NCBI GenBank assembly: GCA_964640125.1
Contig: CAZXGG010000009.1
Span: forward strand, 1-64,000
DNA from: G020353115 sp964640125
GTDB lineage: Bacteria > Bacteroidota > Bacteroidia > Bacteroidales > VadinHA17
Length of the DNA stretch: 64,000 nt
Reading direction: 5' to 3'
How positions within the stretch are numbered: position 1 is the stretch's first letter; each line of letters opens with the position of its first letter. Of the stretch, positions 52,540-62,717 are shown piece by piece. The position numbers and the translations under genes are program-made. Under the pieces are notes generated by a model, which had not been told where the DNA came from, did no database searches, and worked only from the letters and a program-made list of their open reading frames with translations.

Positions 52540-53481
52540 ATGAAAACTGCTGTTACTGAACTGTTCAAAATTGAATACCCTGTTATTCAGGGAGGAATGA
52601 TCTGGTGCTCCGGTTGGAAGCTGGCAACTGCCGTATGTCAATCAGGAGGTCTGGGGCTAATTGGTGCCGGTTCAATGCATCCCGATACACTCCGTGATCA
52701 TATCCGTAAAGCAAATGGAGTGGCAAAGGGGAAATTCGGAGTTAATGTACCGTTGATCTATCCGCAAGTGGAGGAGATCATGGAGATCATCATGGAGGAA
52801 AACGTAGGTGTTGTCTTTACTTCAGCCGGCAATCCCAAAACCTGGACCCGGGTATTAAAAGAAAAAGGGATTAAAGTTGCCCACGTGGTATCAAACCAGC
52901 GTTTTGCCATAAAATCTCAGGAAGCAGGAGTGGACGCTATTGTTGCCGAAGGGTTTGAAGCCGGGGGGCATAACGGAAGGGAAGAAACCACAACCCTGAC
53001 TCTCATCCCATTGGTTCGATCGGTGACATCACTGCCACTAATTGCTGCAGGAGGTATTGCCACCGGACGAGGGATGCTTGCTGCTTTCGCACTGGGAGCT
53101 GATGGTGTTCAAATGGGAACACGCTTTGCCGCATCAAAAGAATCTTCAGCTCATGATAATTTCAAAAACAGGATCGTGAGTACCGGTGAGGGGGAAACAG
53201 AACTCGTACTGAAAAAAATCGTTCCGGTGCGGTTAATTAAAAACCCCTTTCATACCCGGGTAAGTTATGCCGAACAAGCTGGAGCTTCTGCCGAGGAACT
53301 ATCGGTTATTCTCGGTAAAAACAGGGCAAAAAAAGGAATGTTTGAGGGAGACCTCGAAGAGGGTGAATTGGAAATAGGACAGGCATCTGCCATGATACGT
53401 GAGATCCTGCCGGTAGCTGATATCATGCAAAACCTGCTGTCCGAATTCCACCAGGCAAAACGGGAGCTGCTCTCAATCTGA
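52540..53481 (+). CDS. Nitronate monooxygenase / FabK-like flavoprotein
   Basis: The 313-residue FMN-dependent TIM-barrel protein matches the nitronate monooxygenase/enoyl-ACP reductase II (FabK) superfamily. Motifs are YPVIQGGMIWCSGWKLA (about 13-28), VGVVFTSAGNPKTW (about 88-101), AEGFEAGGHNGREE (about 137-150, including the His typical of these enzymes) and AAGGIATGRGMLAAFALGADGVQMGTRF (split, about 168-195). It could be a nitronate detoxifier or an alternative enoyl-ACP reductase; the sequence alone does not decide. It lies 33 nt before the M16 peptidase genes, but the functional link is unclear. Confidence 0.85.
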   Translation: MKTAVTELFKIEYPVIQGGMIWCSGWKLATAVCQSGGLGLIGAGSMHPDTLRDHIRKANGVAKGKFGVNVPLIYPQVEEIMEIIMEENVGVVFTSAGNPKTWTRVLKEKGIKVAHVVSNQRFAIKSQEAGVDAIVAEGFEAGGHNGREETTTLTLIPLVRSVTSLPLIAAGGIATGRGMLAAFALGADGVQMGTRFAASKESSAHDNFKNRIVSTGEGETELVLKKIVPVRLIKNPFHTRVSYAEQAGASAEELSVILGKNRAKKGMFEGDLEEGELEIGQASAMIREILPVADIMQNLLSEFHQAKRELLSI

Positions 53482-53514
53482 TCTATTCTGCAAAATCCAT
53501 TCATACAATCCACC

Positions 53515-54756
53515 ATGGTTGAACTGGAAAAATTCGAACTCGATAATGGACTGAAAGTTATTATCCATCCTGATCCATCGACTCCCCTTGTTGCTCTAAA
53601 TCTGCTTTATAATGTCGGGGCACGGGATGAACATCCTGAAAAAACCGGTTTTGCCCACCTGTTCGAACACCTTATGTTTGGCGGTTCAATCCACATCCCA
53701 AACTACGACCAACCCCTGCAGAATGCCGGTGGTGAAAATAATGCTTTTACCACCAACGACTTTACCAATTACTACCTTACCCTGCCAAAAGAGAATATTG
53801 AAACAGGATTCTGGCTCGAATCAGATCGGATGCTCTGTCTTGACTTCTCGCAGCATAACCTCGATATCCAGAGACACGTTGTAATCGAAGAGTATAAACA
53901 GCGTTACCTGAACCAACCCTATGGTGATGTCTGGCTATTGATGAGCCCCCTGGCATACAAACTCCATCCCTACCGGTGGCCAACCATCGGTAAGAATATC
54001 CAACATATCGGAGAAGCGGCATTGGATGATGTAAAAAATTTCTTCTTTAACCATTATGCCCCGAACAATGCAATCCTGGTCATTGCAGGAAATATTGAAA
54101 GGAAGAAAGCACAGACCCTGACAAAACGATGGTTTTCCGGTATTGAAAAGAGAAGAGTCCCTGAAAGAAACCTTCCCGAAGAACCGGTGCAGCGATCCGA
54201 AAGAAGAAAAACCGTTCAGCGTGATGTGCCTTACGATGCCATATACAAAGCTTTTCATATGTGCAGGAGAAGCGATGCGGATTTTTACACTTCAGATATC
54301 ATTTCCGACATCCTGGCAAGTGGAAAATCATCAAGATTATACCAGCACCTTGTGCAGGAACAAAGACTATTCAGTGAACTGAATGCTTACGTCACCGGAA
54401 ATATTGATCCCGGATTATTTATTGTAGCAGGAAAACTGATAAAAGGAGTGGAAATGGAACGGGCGGAAACAGAGATCATAAAAGAACTGGAAAAACTGAA
54501 ACATGATCCTGTACCTGTAAGAGAACTGAACAAGGTGAAAAACAGGATTGAATCCACGCTGGTCCTTGAAGAGATCAACATATTGAGTAAATCGATAAGC
54601 CTTGCATTCCATGAATTGCTTGGAGATGCCGCGAATATCAATTCGGAAGTGCAAAAATACCGGAGTGTAACAGGGGAACAAATTGCCAGCATTGCCAGTG
54701 GGCTGTTCGCTACGACCAATTGCTCAACATTATATTATAAAGCCAAAACCGGTTAA
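53515..54756 (+). CDS. M16 family zinc peptidase, catalytic subunit
   Basis: This 413-residue protein is an M16 (pitrilysin/PqqF-type) metallopeptidase. The inverted zinc motif HLFEH lies in FAHLFEHLMFGG (residues 47-51), with the third ligand Glu in VVIEEYKQRY (about 123-130). Bacteroidota carry such genes as pairs: this one has the active site and the next (54824) lacks it. The two chains are thought to form a heterodimer that encloses small peptides. No signal peptide is visible, so it is probably cytosolic or periplasm-facing by another route. The start is ATG 53515. Confidence 0.9.
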   Translation: MVELEKFELDNGLKVIIHPDPSTPLVALNLLYNVGARDEHPEKTGFAHLFEHLMFGGSIHIPNYDQPLQNAGGENNAFTTNDFTNYYLTLPKENIETGFWLESDRMLCLDFSQHNLDIQRHVVIEEYKQRYLNQPYGDVWLLMSPLAYKLHPYRWPTIGKNIQHIGEAALDDVKNFFFNHYAPNNAILVIAGNIERKKAQTLTKRWFSGIEKRRVPERNLPEEPVQRSERRKTVQRDVPYDAIYKAFHMCRRSDADFYTSDIISDILASGKSSRLYQHLVQEQRLFSELNAYVTGNIDPGLFIVAGKLIKGVEMERAETEIIKELEKLKHDPVPVRELNKVKNRIESTLVLEEINILSKSISLAFHELLGDAANINSEVQKYRSVTGEQIASIASGLFATTNCSTLYYKAKTG

Positions 54757-54823
54757 GGAATTTAGGATAACCCGGAGAAATATGATTCATAATACATTAA
54801 TAAAATCCGTAAGGGTCTGAGAA

Positions 54824-56113
54824 ATGATGCAAGCACCAAACCGGCAGAAAATTCCGCGGGTCGAACCGGTTGAAAAGATCGACTATGTCCGCGCAGAAAA
54901 AATGGTTCTCTCAAACGGGATCCCGCTATATTTGATAAATGCAGGAACACAGGAAGTTATAAGAATTGAACTGCTGTTCAGAGCGGGAAGTTGCGTTGAA
55001 CCTGCTCCATTAATTGCCTCCGCCTCCAATGCCATGCTGAGAGAGGGTACTGAAAACAGGACAGCTGAACGTATTGCTGAATCATTTGAATACTATGGTG
55101 CCTATTTTCAATTAAATGCCGATAAAGACAACGGGACCATAGTGCTTTATACACTTTCAAAATACCTGGAACAGACACTTGAGATTGTAGCGGATATCCT
55201 TTTTCATTCCACATTCCCTGACAAGGAATTTCAAACCTATGTCAGGAAGACAGAACAACAGTTCATCGAGGATCATGGGAAAGTCAAAATCATGGCGCGA
55301 ACAGGTTTCTTAAAGGCGATCTTCGGAAATGATCATCCCTATGGAAGGGAAATCGTCGTTGAAGATTTTCACAGGGTCACATCCCCCATGCTGGCTGACT
55401 TTTACCACCTGCATTACCGTAATCGTCCGTTCTGCATTATTGTTTCCGGTAAACTTTGGACCGGACTGGAGCGCATCATCGATGATCATTTTGGGAAAAA
55501 CAGGATAGAAGAGTACCACCTGTTCGAAAACAGAGCTGCATACGTACCGGAAAAGAATCCTGAAAAGCTGCTTATTGAAAAGGAAAAGGTGTTCCAGTCT
55601 GCAATCCGGATCGGAAAAAGGCTCTTTAACAAGCACCATCCCGACTTTACAGCAATGCAAATTTTAAACACCATACTGGGAGGATACTTCGGATCACGAC
55701 TGATGAAAAACATACGGGAAAACAAAGGGTATACCTACGGTATCGGGTCCATGGTCCTTTCCATGCACCATGCCGGCTATTTTGTTATCGCATCAGAAGT
55801 GGGTAAAGATGTATGCAAAGCTGCCCTGAAAGAGATCTATAAGGAAATTAAAATCCTGCGGGACACCATCATCCCGGAAGATGAACTGACAATTGTAAAA
55901 CATTATCTTATGGGGGAACTGATCAGGATGTTTGACGGGCCGTTTGCCCTGGCGGAAAGTTTAAAAGCAGTCATTGAATACGGATTGGATTATGACTATT
56001 ATGACAAAGCAATTGATACGATAAAAAGTACTACAGCAAAACAGCTGCTCGATCTGGCAAATCAATATTTTGCACCCGGGACATTTACTGAGATCGTTGC
56101 CGGGAAATACTAA
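54824..56113 (+). CDS. M16 family peptidase, non-catalytic subunit
   Basis: This 429-residue protein has the M16 fold but no HXXEH motif: the corresponding stretch reads IASASNAMLREGTENRT. It keeps the substrate-binding R/Y motif GYFGSRLMKNIRENKGYTYGIGS (about 285-305). It is the partner of the upstream catalytic subunit, 67 nt away, as in the paired M16B genes common in Bacteroidota. Start at ATG 54824, the first plausible one. Confidence 0.9.
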   Translation: MMQAPNRQKIPRVEPVEKIDYVRAEKMVLSNGIPLYLINAGTQEVIRIELLFRAGSCVEPAPLIASASNAMLREGTENRTAERIAESFEYYGAYFQLNADKDNGTIVLYTLSKYLEQTLEIVADILFHSTFPDKEFQTYVRKTEQQFIEDHGKVKIMARTGFLKAIFGNDHPYGREIVVEDFHRVTSPMLADFYHLHYRNRPFCIIVSGKLWTGLERIIDDHFGKNRIEEYHLFENRAAYVPEKNPEKLLIEKEKVFQSAIRIGKRLFNKHHPDFTAMQILNTILGGYFGSRLMKNIRENKGYTYGIGSMVLSMHHAGYFVIASEVGKDVCKAALKEIYKEIKILRDTIIPEDELTIVKHYLMGELIRMFDGPFALAESLKAVIEYGLDYDYYDKAIDTIKSTTAKQLLDLANQYFAPGTFTEIVAGKY

Positions 56114-56134
56114 ACGATTGAAAACGGAGTTTCT

Positions 56135-57658
56135 ATGATGTATCCCGGGAAAATGGTACTGCATAACATACAGCAAATTCTTTTACCGATCCTGCTCGGT
56201 TACCTGCTAACCGGTCCCGCTTATGGTCAGGACACGGAGAGACCGATTAGTCCGGATTTACAGATCGTAAGTGTTAATCCGCTTACCGGTAAGGCCTGGT
56301 TGGAGTGGCAATTGAGTCCCTCAGCTGATGTTGAAGCGTACATCATCTACATCGACAAAAACAGCAGCTGGATCGCTATCGATACCCTCTGGAACCCTTT
56401 TGCCACATCCTATGTCAATGCCTCTTCCAATGCCGATTTCTTCCCTGAATCGTATGTCATCGCAGCATACGATACAGCCGGAAATCCAAGTCCGCTAACG
56501 GAACCCCATACAACCATGTTTACTGCACTCTTTTTTGACTCCTGCCTGATCCGTGTGAACCTGGACTGGACTCCCTACCTGGGATGGGATGAGGAGCTTG
56601 AGAACTATGAGGTCATCGTGAACATTGACGGTAGCCCGGACAGCCTGTTACAAACCATTGAATCCGGCACAACTAATTTTATTCACCAGGGAATAGAATC
56701 CTACACCAACTATTGCTACCATATCAGGGCAAACCATAGTAACGGCTGGGTATCAACATCAAACAGGGTCTGTACCTATACCCAGATGCCCAAAATCCCG
56801 GAGTACATTAATGCTGATTACGCAAGTGTGGAGAACGGGAACGAAATACATCTCTCATTTACCATCGACTCTCAATCTGAGATTTACACATTTCGGCTCT
56901 TAAAAGGAAATGATACCACGAGCATTACAGAAATTGTTACCGAATTCAATAATCCGTCTTCATGGAATATCAAGTATGTTGATACGATTGACAATCCTGT
57001 CCAACGATACTATTACCGGTTAAAAGCAATCAATGCCTGCGATAGTGTGGTTGCAGAATCGAATGTGGCAAGCAATATTGTACTGACGGTAAAAAACCAG
57101 GAAATAATCAATGAGTTAACCTGGCAGCCTTACTATGACTGGTTGGATGAAGTTGAAACCTGTACTATTTATCGTTTGATCGGAGAATTCCTGCCAGAAC
57201 TGGTTGCTTCTCTTCCCGGAACAGATACTACCTATCTCGATGATATTTCGGCTTTCCAGTATACAGCACCTTCAGGCAGGTTTTGCTATTATGTTGAAGC
57301 GATGGAAGGGAGTCAGAATCCATACGGTATTGCCGGATCATCCAAATCAAACACTTCCTGCGGTGAGGTGCCGGTAAAAGTATTTGTCCCTAACGCATTT
57401 ACACCCAATGCAGACAATAGAAATGATGTTTTCAAACCCATTCTGTCATTTACTCCAAGCCAGTATCTGTTAACCATACAGAATCGTTGGGGTAACCTCC
57501 TTTTTGAATCTGGTGATCCCCTGAGAGGGTGGGATGGGACAATAAACGGGGACACACCGGCACCGGAGGGTATTTATATCTATTTTCTCCGTGTTGTAAG
57601 TGACGAAGGTGAAATCATAGAGAAAAGCGGGCATATAACCCTGATCTATCCAAAATAA
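56135..57658 (+). CDS. Surface protein with gliding-motility-type C-terminal domain
   Basis: This 507-residue protein has a signal peptide (ILLPILLGYLLTGPAYGQ). Several fibronectin type III-like modules (about 35-410) follow, then a CHU_C domain (about 420-507: VFVPNAFTPNADNRNDVFKP, TIQNRWGNLLFESGDPLRGWDGT, EGIYIYFLRVV). CHU_C is the C-terminal signal for export by the type IX secretion system in Bacteroidota. It is probably secreted or surface-attached and could act as an adhesin. It follows the M16 pair by 21 nt. No catalytic domain is seen. Confidence 0.88.
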   Translation: MMYPGKMVLHNIQQILLPILLGYLLTGPAYGQDTERPISPDLQIVSVNPLTGKAWLEWQLSPSADVEAYIIYIDKNSSWIAIDTLWNPFATSYVNASSNADFFPESYVIAAYDTAGNPSPLTEPHTTMFTALFFDSCLIRVNLDWTPYLGWDEELENYEVIVNIDGSPDSLLQTIESGTTNFIHQGIESYTNYCYHIRANHSNGWVSTSNRVCTYTQMPKIPEYINADYASVENGNEIHLSFTIDSQSEIYTFRLLKGNDTTSITEIVTEFNNPSSWNIKYVDTIDNPVQRYYYRLKAINACDSVVAESNVASNIVLTVKNQEIINELTWQPYYDWLDEVETCTIYRLIGEFLPELVASLPGTDTTYLDDISAFQYTAPSGRFCYYVEAMEGSQNPYGIAGSSKSNTSCGEVPVKVFVPNAFTPNADNRNDVFKPILSFTPSQYLLTIQNRWGNLLFESGDPLRGWDGTINGDTPAPEGIYIYFLRVVSDEGEIIEKSGHITLIYPK

Positions 57659-57753
57659 ATATTACATCCTGTGCGATCGGGAAGTCAATTGCGTTTCAAA
57701 ATTCATTAAATTTGTGCATGGTTTTTCCATTAACCATTACCTTAAAGTTGTAG

Positions 57754-60000
57754 ATGTCCATACTCACCCCGAAAGAGAAGAAACTGATAAACGAGAAGTT
57801 CGAGGATCTTCTCCAGCATTGTGTGCGTTGTAATTCTGAGGCAGACCGAACGCTCATAAAAAAAGCGTTTGACCTGGCAAACGAAGCGCACAAGAACATG
57901 CGGAGGAGATCAGGTGATCCCTATATTCTCCATCCCATAGCGGTTGCAAAAATCGTTACTCATGAAATCGGGCTGGGTGCAAAATCGGTTGCCTGTGCTT
58001 TAATGCACGATGTTGTTGAAGATACGGATTATACGCTGGAAGATATCGAAAATCATTTTGGGAAAAAGATCGCATCCATCATAGATGGCCTTACCAAGAT
58101 CGCAGGCGTATTTGACAACAAGTCCTCACTCCAGGCTGAGAATTTCCGAAAAATGCTCCTTACCCTTTCGGATGATGTTCGTGTAATCCTCATAAAGCTG
58201 GCAGACCGGTTGCATAACATGAGGACACTTGATTCCATGCCTCCGAACAAACAAATGAAAGTGGCAGGCGAAACAGTATACCTGTATGCCCCCCTTGCAC
58301 ACCGGTTAGGCCTGTATGCCATTAAAACGGAATTGGAGGATCTGAGTTTAAAATACCACCATCCGGAAGTATATACCGAAATCCAAAACAAGATCAGGGA
58401 CAATGAGAAGAGAAGGGTTACCATGATCAACCGTTTCTCTCTGCCCATCATTGAAAAACTCGAATCGAACAAGTACAAGTTCGATATCAATGGAAGACCC
58501 AAATCAATCGCCTCAATCTGGAACAAAATGCAGCGGAAGGGGGTCCCTTTTGAAGAAGTTTATGACCTCATGGCAATCCGTATCATTTTTGAGCCGAAGA
58601 AAAATGTTCCTGAAAAAACACAATGCTGGAGCATCTACTCCATGATCACGGATATTTATATGCCAAAACCGGATAGGATCCGCGACTGGGTAAGTACACC
58701 AAAAGCCAATGGATATGAAGCCCTTCATGTTACCTTTATGGGACCTCACGGGAAATGGGTGGAAGTCCAGATCCGAACAAACCGAATGGAAGAGATTGCT
58801 GAACGGGGTTATGCAGCCCACTGGAAATACAAAAACAGCGGAACGGGAGAAGGAGAGCTGGATAAATGGATCAAAAAAATACGGGAATTGCTCGAGGATC
58901 CCCTCTCCAACGCCCTCGAATTCCTGGATGAGTTTAAATTGAATCTTTTTGCTTCCGAAATCCTTGTATTTACTCCAAAAGGACAGATAAAAAGCCTGCC
59001 TAAGAACGCATCAGCTCTTGATTTTGCCTATGAGATCCATACCGAAATAGGAAATAAAGCCATTGGGGCTAAAGTAAATTACAAGCTCGTTGCCCTAAGC
59101 CACACTTTGAACAGCGGCGATCAGGTGGAGATACTGACTTCCGACAAGCAAAAACCACATCGCGAATGGCTCGATTATGTGATTACAGCCAAAGCTAAAT
59201 CCAGCATTAAAAATTCCTTGAAATCTGAAACCAAAAACCGGATCGAAAAAGGGAAAAAGATCCTGGAAGAAAAATTAAAGGAATTTAACCTGATGCCCAG
59301 CTCCCGTGTGTTTAAAAAACTGATCCCGGAATACGAGGTGATCAGTAAAGATGATCTGTACAGTAAAATTGGACTCGGTCTGATTACCCTCGATGACCTT
59401 AAAAAAGTGCTGCGGAAAAAAACCAAAAACAAATGGATCAGGTATTGGGAACTGCAGTTTGGAAAATCTTCAACGGAAAAAGAAGAACCGGTTGAAGAAA
59501 TACCGCCGAAAGAGCAAAAATTCGATTATAAAATACCCCTTATCCTGCGCGAAAACATCGACGACGCAGAAACCACCTATACCCTGGCTACATGCTGCAA
59601 TCCCATCCCCGGTGATGATGTGGTAGGGTACAGAAACCTGAACGATAAAATCATCATTCACCGATCAAAATGCCCCAATGCCATCAAACTAATGTCCAGA
59701 GAAGGCAATCGAATAGTGACGGCAAAGTGGACAACCCATAAAATTCTCTCTTTCCTGGCAAGTATCCGGGTTATGGGAATCGACAGAATTGGCATGATCA
59801 ACGAAATTACCAATGTCATTTCCAAAGAACTCAGTGTGAATATGAGAACCGTTAATATTGAAGTTCATGACGGTATCTTTGATGGCTCACTCGATCTCTA
59901 TGTCCATAGCACAAAGGACTTGAATAACCTGATAATGAACCTGATAAAAATCAAAGGAGTGGATTCTGTTAAACGAATCGAGTCCATTGAAGAGTCCTGA
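57754..60000 (+). CDS. Bifunctional (p)ppGpp synthetase/hydrolase, RelA/SpoT family
   Basis: The 748-residue Rel protein makes and hydrolyses the alarmone (p)ppGpp. The HD hydrolase domain (about 45-200) has the intact metal motif MHDVVEDTD (His85, Asp86). The synthetase domain (about 230-360) has GRPKSIASIW, YEALHVTFMG and VEVQIRTNRMEE. The TGS domain (about 405-465, ILVFTPKGQIKSLP, with ASALDFAYEIHTEIGNKAIG), helical region and C-terminal ACT domain (about 670-745) are all there. Both active sites look functional, so it is a long Rel. It is monocistronic, and a TAnnTTTG-like box (TAAATTTG, 57707-57714) stands 40 nt before the ATG. Confidence 0.95.
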   Translation: MSILTPKEKKLINEKFEDLLQHCVRCNSEADRTLIKKAFDLANEAHKNMRRRSGDPYILHPIAVAKIVTHEIGLGAKSVACALMHDVVEDTDYTLEDIENHFGKKIASIIDGLTKIAGVFDNKSSLQAENFRKMLLTLSDDVRVILIKLADRLHNMRTLDSMPPNKQMKVAGETVYLYAPLAHRLGLYAIKTELEDLSLKYHHPEVYTEIQNKIRDNEKRRVTMINRFSLPIIEKLESNKYKFDINGRPKSIASIWNKMQRKGVPFEEVYDLMAIRIIFEPKKNVPEKTQCWSIYSMITDIYMPKPDRIRDWVSTPKANGYEALHVTFMGPHGKWVEVQIRTNRMEEIAERGYAAHWKYKNSGTGEGELDKWIKKIRELLEDPLSNALEFLDEFKLNLFASEILVFTPKGQIKSLPKNASALDFAYEIHTEIGNKAIGAKVNYKLVALSHTLNSGDQVEILTSDKQKPHREWLDYVITAKAKSSIKNSLKSETKNRIEKGKKILEEKLKEFNLMPSSRVFKKLIPEYEVISKDDLYSKIGLGLITLDDLKKVLRKKTKNKWIRYWELQFGKSSTEKEEPVEEIPPKEQKFDYKIPLILRENIDDAETTYTLATCCNPIPGDDVVGYRNLNDKIIIHRSKCPNAIKLMSREGNRIVTAKWTTHKILSFLASIRVMGIDRIGMINEITNVISKELSVNMRTVNIEVHDGIFDGSLDLYVHSTKDLNNLIMNLIKIKGVDSVKRIESIEES

Positions 60001-60136
60001 TCAGCTTCAGGAATGCCCCTGCTCCTGCCACTTCCACCATCCCATCCGGTGCGATGCACTGATTTGATCTAAATAAAGTGTTGTATTTCACAAAAAAATC
60101 CATAATTTTAAACCACTATTTTAAATTAGACTATAT

Positions 60137-60583
60137 ATGGTTAGTGACGACACGAAACAAACTGTAAAGCAAATATTTACAGAATACCTGGAGAAGAAGG
60201 GGCATAGAAAAACCCCCGAACGGTATGCCATTCTTGATGAGATTTATTCCAGAAGCGGACACTTTGATATTGAATCGTTGTACATTTTCATGAAGAATAA
60301 GAACTACAGGGTTAGCAGGGCAACCCTCTATAATACCATCGAGTTGCTGCTTGATTGCAACCTGGTGATCAAGCATCAGTTCGGCAAAAATATTGCACAG
60401 TTTGAACGTGCATACCAATGCAGCCAGCACGATCATTTGATTGATACCGAAACCGGTAAAGTGATTGAATTCTGTGACCCCAGGATCCACGAAATCATCA
60501 AGACTGCCTGTGAACTCAATAATTTTAAGCCGCTGTACCACTCTCTCTATATTTACGGGGTTGTTGAAAAGAAAGATAAATAA
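60137..60583 (+). CDS. Fur family transcriptional regulator
   Basis: This 148-residue protein has a winged-helix DNA-binding half (about 10-80, GHRKTPERYAILDEIY, YRVSRATLYNTIELLL) and a dimerisation half with metal-binding HDHLID and VIEFCDPRI. Residues for regulatory metal are present (SGHFDIESLY, QHDHL, EFCDP). The CxxC structural-zinc motif found in most Fur proteins is missing: after HDHLID it reads TETGKVIEF. It could sense iron, zinc or peroxide. The purA ATG comes one base after its stop, so the two are probably co-transcribed. ATG 60137. Confidence 0.9.
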   Translation: MVSDDTKQTVKQIFTEYLEKKGHRKTPERYAILDEIYSRSGHFDIESLYIFMKNKNYRVSRATLYNTIELLLDCNLVIKHQFGKNIAQFERAYQCSQHDHLIDTETGKVIEFCDPRIHEIIKTACELNNFKPLYHSLYIYGVVEKKDK

Positions 60584-60584
60584 A

Positions 60585-61862
60585 ATGAAAGTTGATATCT
60601 TACTGGGGCTTCAGTGGGGTGATGAAGGGAAAGGGAAAATTGTTGACGTCCTGACACCAGAATACGATGTTATAGCCCGGTTCCAGGGAGGTCCAAATGC
60701 CGGTCATTCCCTGGAATTCAATCGGATCAAACACATTCTGCACTCTATCCCCTCCGGAGTATTCAGAAAGGACAAGATCAATATCATTGGGAATGGAGTA
60801 GTGATTGATCCATCGGTATTTAAGAAAGAGGTTGAAGCACTGCATGATCTGGGAGTTCAATTAACGAACCAGCTATTTATTTCAAAAAAGGCACATCTGA
60901 TCTTACCCTCTCACCGGATACTGGATGCTGCTTCAGAAGCTGCCAAGGGAAAATCCAAGATTGGATCAACCCTGAAGGGCATTGGTCCTGCTTATATGGA
61001 TAAAACAGGGCGTAATGGATTGCGCGTTGGAGACATACTTGGTGAAGGATTTAAGGAGAAGTATGATTTTCTGGTAATTAAGCACAGAGAGATCCTTCAG
61101 ATGTATGACTTCCCCTACGATATCAATGAACATGAAAAGGACTGGTTTGAGGGGATTGAGTTGATCAGGTCTTTCCCCATTGTAGACAGTGAATACCTGG
61201 TGAATGACCTGCTTGCTGGCGGAAAATCCTTACTCGCAGAAGGGGCACAGGGTACCCTGCTTGATATTGATTTTGGATCCTACCCCTTTGTAACATCATC
61301 GAATACGGTTTGTGCCGGAGCATGTATCGGATTAGGGATCTCCCCGGCTGCCATTGGCAACGTCTTCGGAACCGTTAAAGCTTACTGTACCCGTGTGGGG
61401 GGTGGTCCCTTCCCTACCGAACTCGTTGATAATACAGGTGAAATAATGCGGGAACAGGGTGCTGAATTTGGAGCCACAACCGGCCGTCCAAGAAGATGTG
61501 GCTGGCTTGACCTTCCGGCACTGAAATATTCAATCATGTTAAATGGTGTAAACCAGCTCTTCATGACAAAAATTGATGTCCTCACTGGTTTCCCGGAGCT
61601 AAAGGTATGCACCCATTATAGCATCAATGGAGAACGGGTGGATCGTATCCCGTTTGACATGTCTGGCGAAATTGAACCGGTCTATAAAAGGTTCCAGGGA
61701 TGGAGTGAAGATATTTCTTCCTGTACCGAATTCATGTCATTACCCGATGAACTGAAACAGTACATTCGTTTCATTGAAAATGAGGTTAAAGTGCCCATCA
61801 CCATGATCTCTGTCGGCCCCGACAGGACCCAGATTATAAGGCGGCACCCCAGCAAGGTGTGA
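60585..61862 (+). CDS. purA: Adenylosuccinate synthetase
   Basis: PurA makes adenylosuccinate from IMP, aspartate and GTP, the first step from IMP to AMP. The 425-residue protein has the N-terminal GTP-binding motif LGLQWGDEGKGKIVD (residues about 6-20), the IMP site FQGGPNAGHSLEF, SKIGSTLKGIGPAY (about 124) and TTGRPRRCGWLDL (about 300). I chose ATG 60585; a longer frame overlaps the Fur gene. The pairing with a Fur-type gene may couple purine synthesis with metal or redox state, though it may only be a short spacing. Identification certain. Confidence 0.97.
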   Translation: MKVDILLGLQWGDEGKGKIVDVLTPEYDVIARFQGGPNAGHSLEFNRIKHILHSIPSGVFRKDKINIIGNGVVIDPSVFKKEVEALHDLGVQLTNQLFISKKAHLILPSHRILDAASEAAKGKSKIGSTLKGIGPAYMDKTGRNGLRVGDILGEGFKEKYDFLVIKHREILQMYDFPYDINEHEKDWFEGIELIRSFPIVDSEYLVNDLLAGGKSLLAEGAQGTLLDIDFGSYPFVTSSNTVCAGACIGLGISPAAIGNVFGTVKAYCTRVGGGPFPTELVDNTGEIMREQGAEFGATTGRPRRCGWLDLPALKYSIMLNGVNQLFMTKIDVLTGFPELKVCTHYSINGERVDRIPFDMSGEIEPVYKRFQGWSEDISSCTEFMSLPDELKQYIRFIENEVKVPITMISVGPDRTQIIRRHPSKV

Positions 61863-62024
61863 AACCATACTCTCCATCCTTGCAAAGTCCCCTATTGATC
61901 CGGTTGATACCCATTATAAAGTACCTCTACTTTTTTGTAAAAGAAAGGTTTTTTAGTAATTTAACAGATTACTAAACCGTTGTTGTTGTTTTGCTTTTTC
62001 TCACATTTTACAACTTGATTTACC

Positions 62025-62717
62025 ATGAAAATAGATCTTTCAAAATATGCATTTGACAGGGTTAGAGAAAAGGAACAAAAAGTAAGTTGTGCCGGCCCTG
62101 TGGTGACCATTTCAAGAGAGTTTGGTTGTCCTTCCAAAATAATTGCCAGAAAACTGGTTAGCACCATCAACCGGATCACCGGAAAAGATCGTTGGGATTG
62201 GATTAGCAAGGAAATCCTGGAACGATCGGCTAAAGAGCTTGAGGTCAAGCCCGAGGAGATCAAATATGTTTTTGAATATGAAGAAAAAGGAATATTCGAT
62301 GAGATCCTGGCCGCCCAATCAAAAAAATACCACCGCAGCGATAAAAAGATCAGGAAATCCATTGCCAATGTGATAAAAGCAATCGCCTATGATGGCAATG
62401 TGATCATTGTTGGACGAGGGGGGGTGGCAATAACCAAAGATTGTCCCAACAGTTTTCATATCAAATTGCAGGCCCCGCTAGAATGGAGAGTAAACGGTGT
62501 GATGGACAGAAGGGAAAACATGAGCTATGAAGAAGGGGTTAAATACACTGTTGAATACGATCGAAAAAGAAAGCGGTTTCTGGATTATTACTGGGGAAGC
62601 GAATCGGACAATTCTATTTTTGACGCTATCTACAACTGCGCAACCATGTCAGTGGATGAGATTGTTGAATCCACCATCCTCATCCTGAAGATGAGAAACC
62701 TGATCGAGGTAAAATAA
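62025..62717 (+). CDS. Cytidylate kinase-like family protein
   Basis: The 230-residue protein matches the cytidylate kinase-like (AAA_33-related) family. It has a P-loop-like beginning TISREFGCPSKIIARKL (about 29-45) in which the usual GxxGSGK is not standard. VIIVGRGGVAITKDCPNSFHIKLQAPLEWRV (split, about 126-156) and a helical lid region with RRENMSYEEGVKYTVEYDRKRKRF (about 165-186) follow. It may phosphorylate nucleosides or another small substrate, but the altered P-loop leaves activity uncertain. Start is ATG 62025. No close operon partner. Confidence 0.8.
   Translation: MKIDLSKYAFDRVREKEQKVSCAGPVVTISREFGCPSKIIARKLVSTINRITGKDRWDWISKEILERSAKELEVKPEEIKYVFEYEEKGIFDEILAAQSKKYHRSDKKIRKSIANVIKAIAYDGNVIIVGRGGVAITKDCPNSFHIKLQAPLEWRVNGVMDRRENMSYEEGVKYTVEYDRKRKRFLDYYWGSESDNSIFDAIYNCATMSVDEIVESTILILKMRNLIEVK

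Noticed and set aside
60465..60584. Extended purA start
   Set aside because: It would overlap the Fur gene and precede the conserved LGLQWGDEGKGK start of PurA by 40 unrelated residues.
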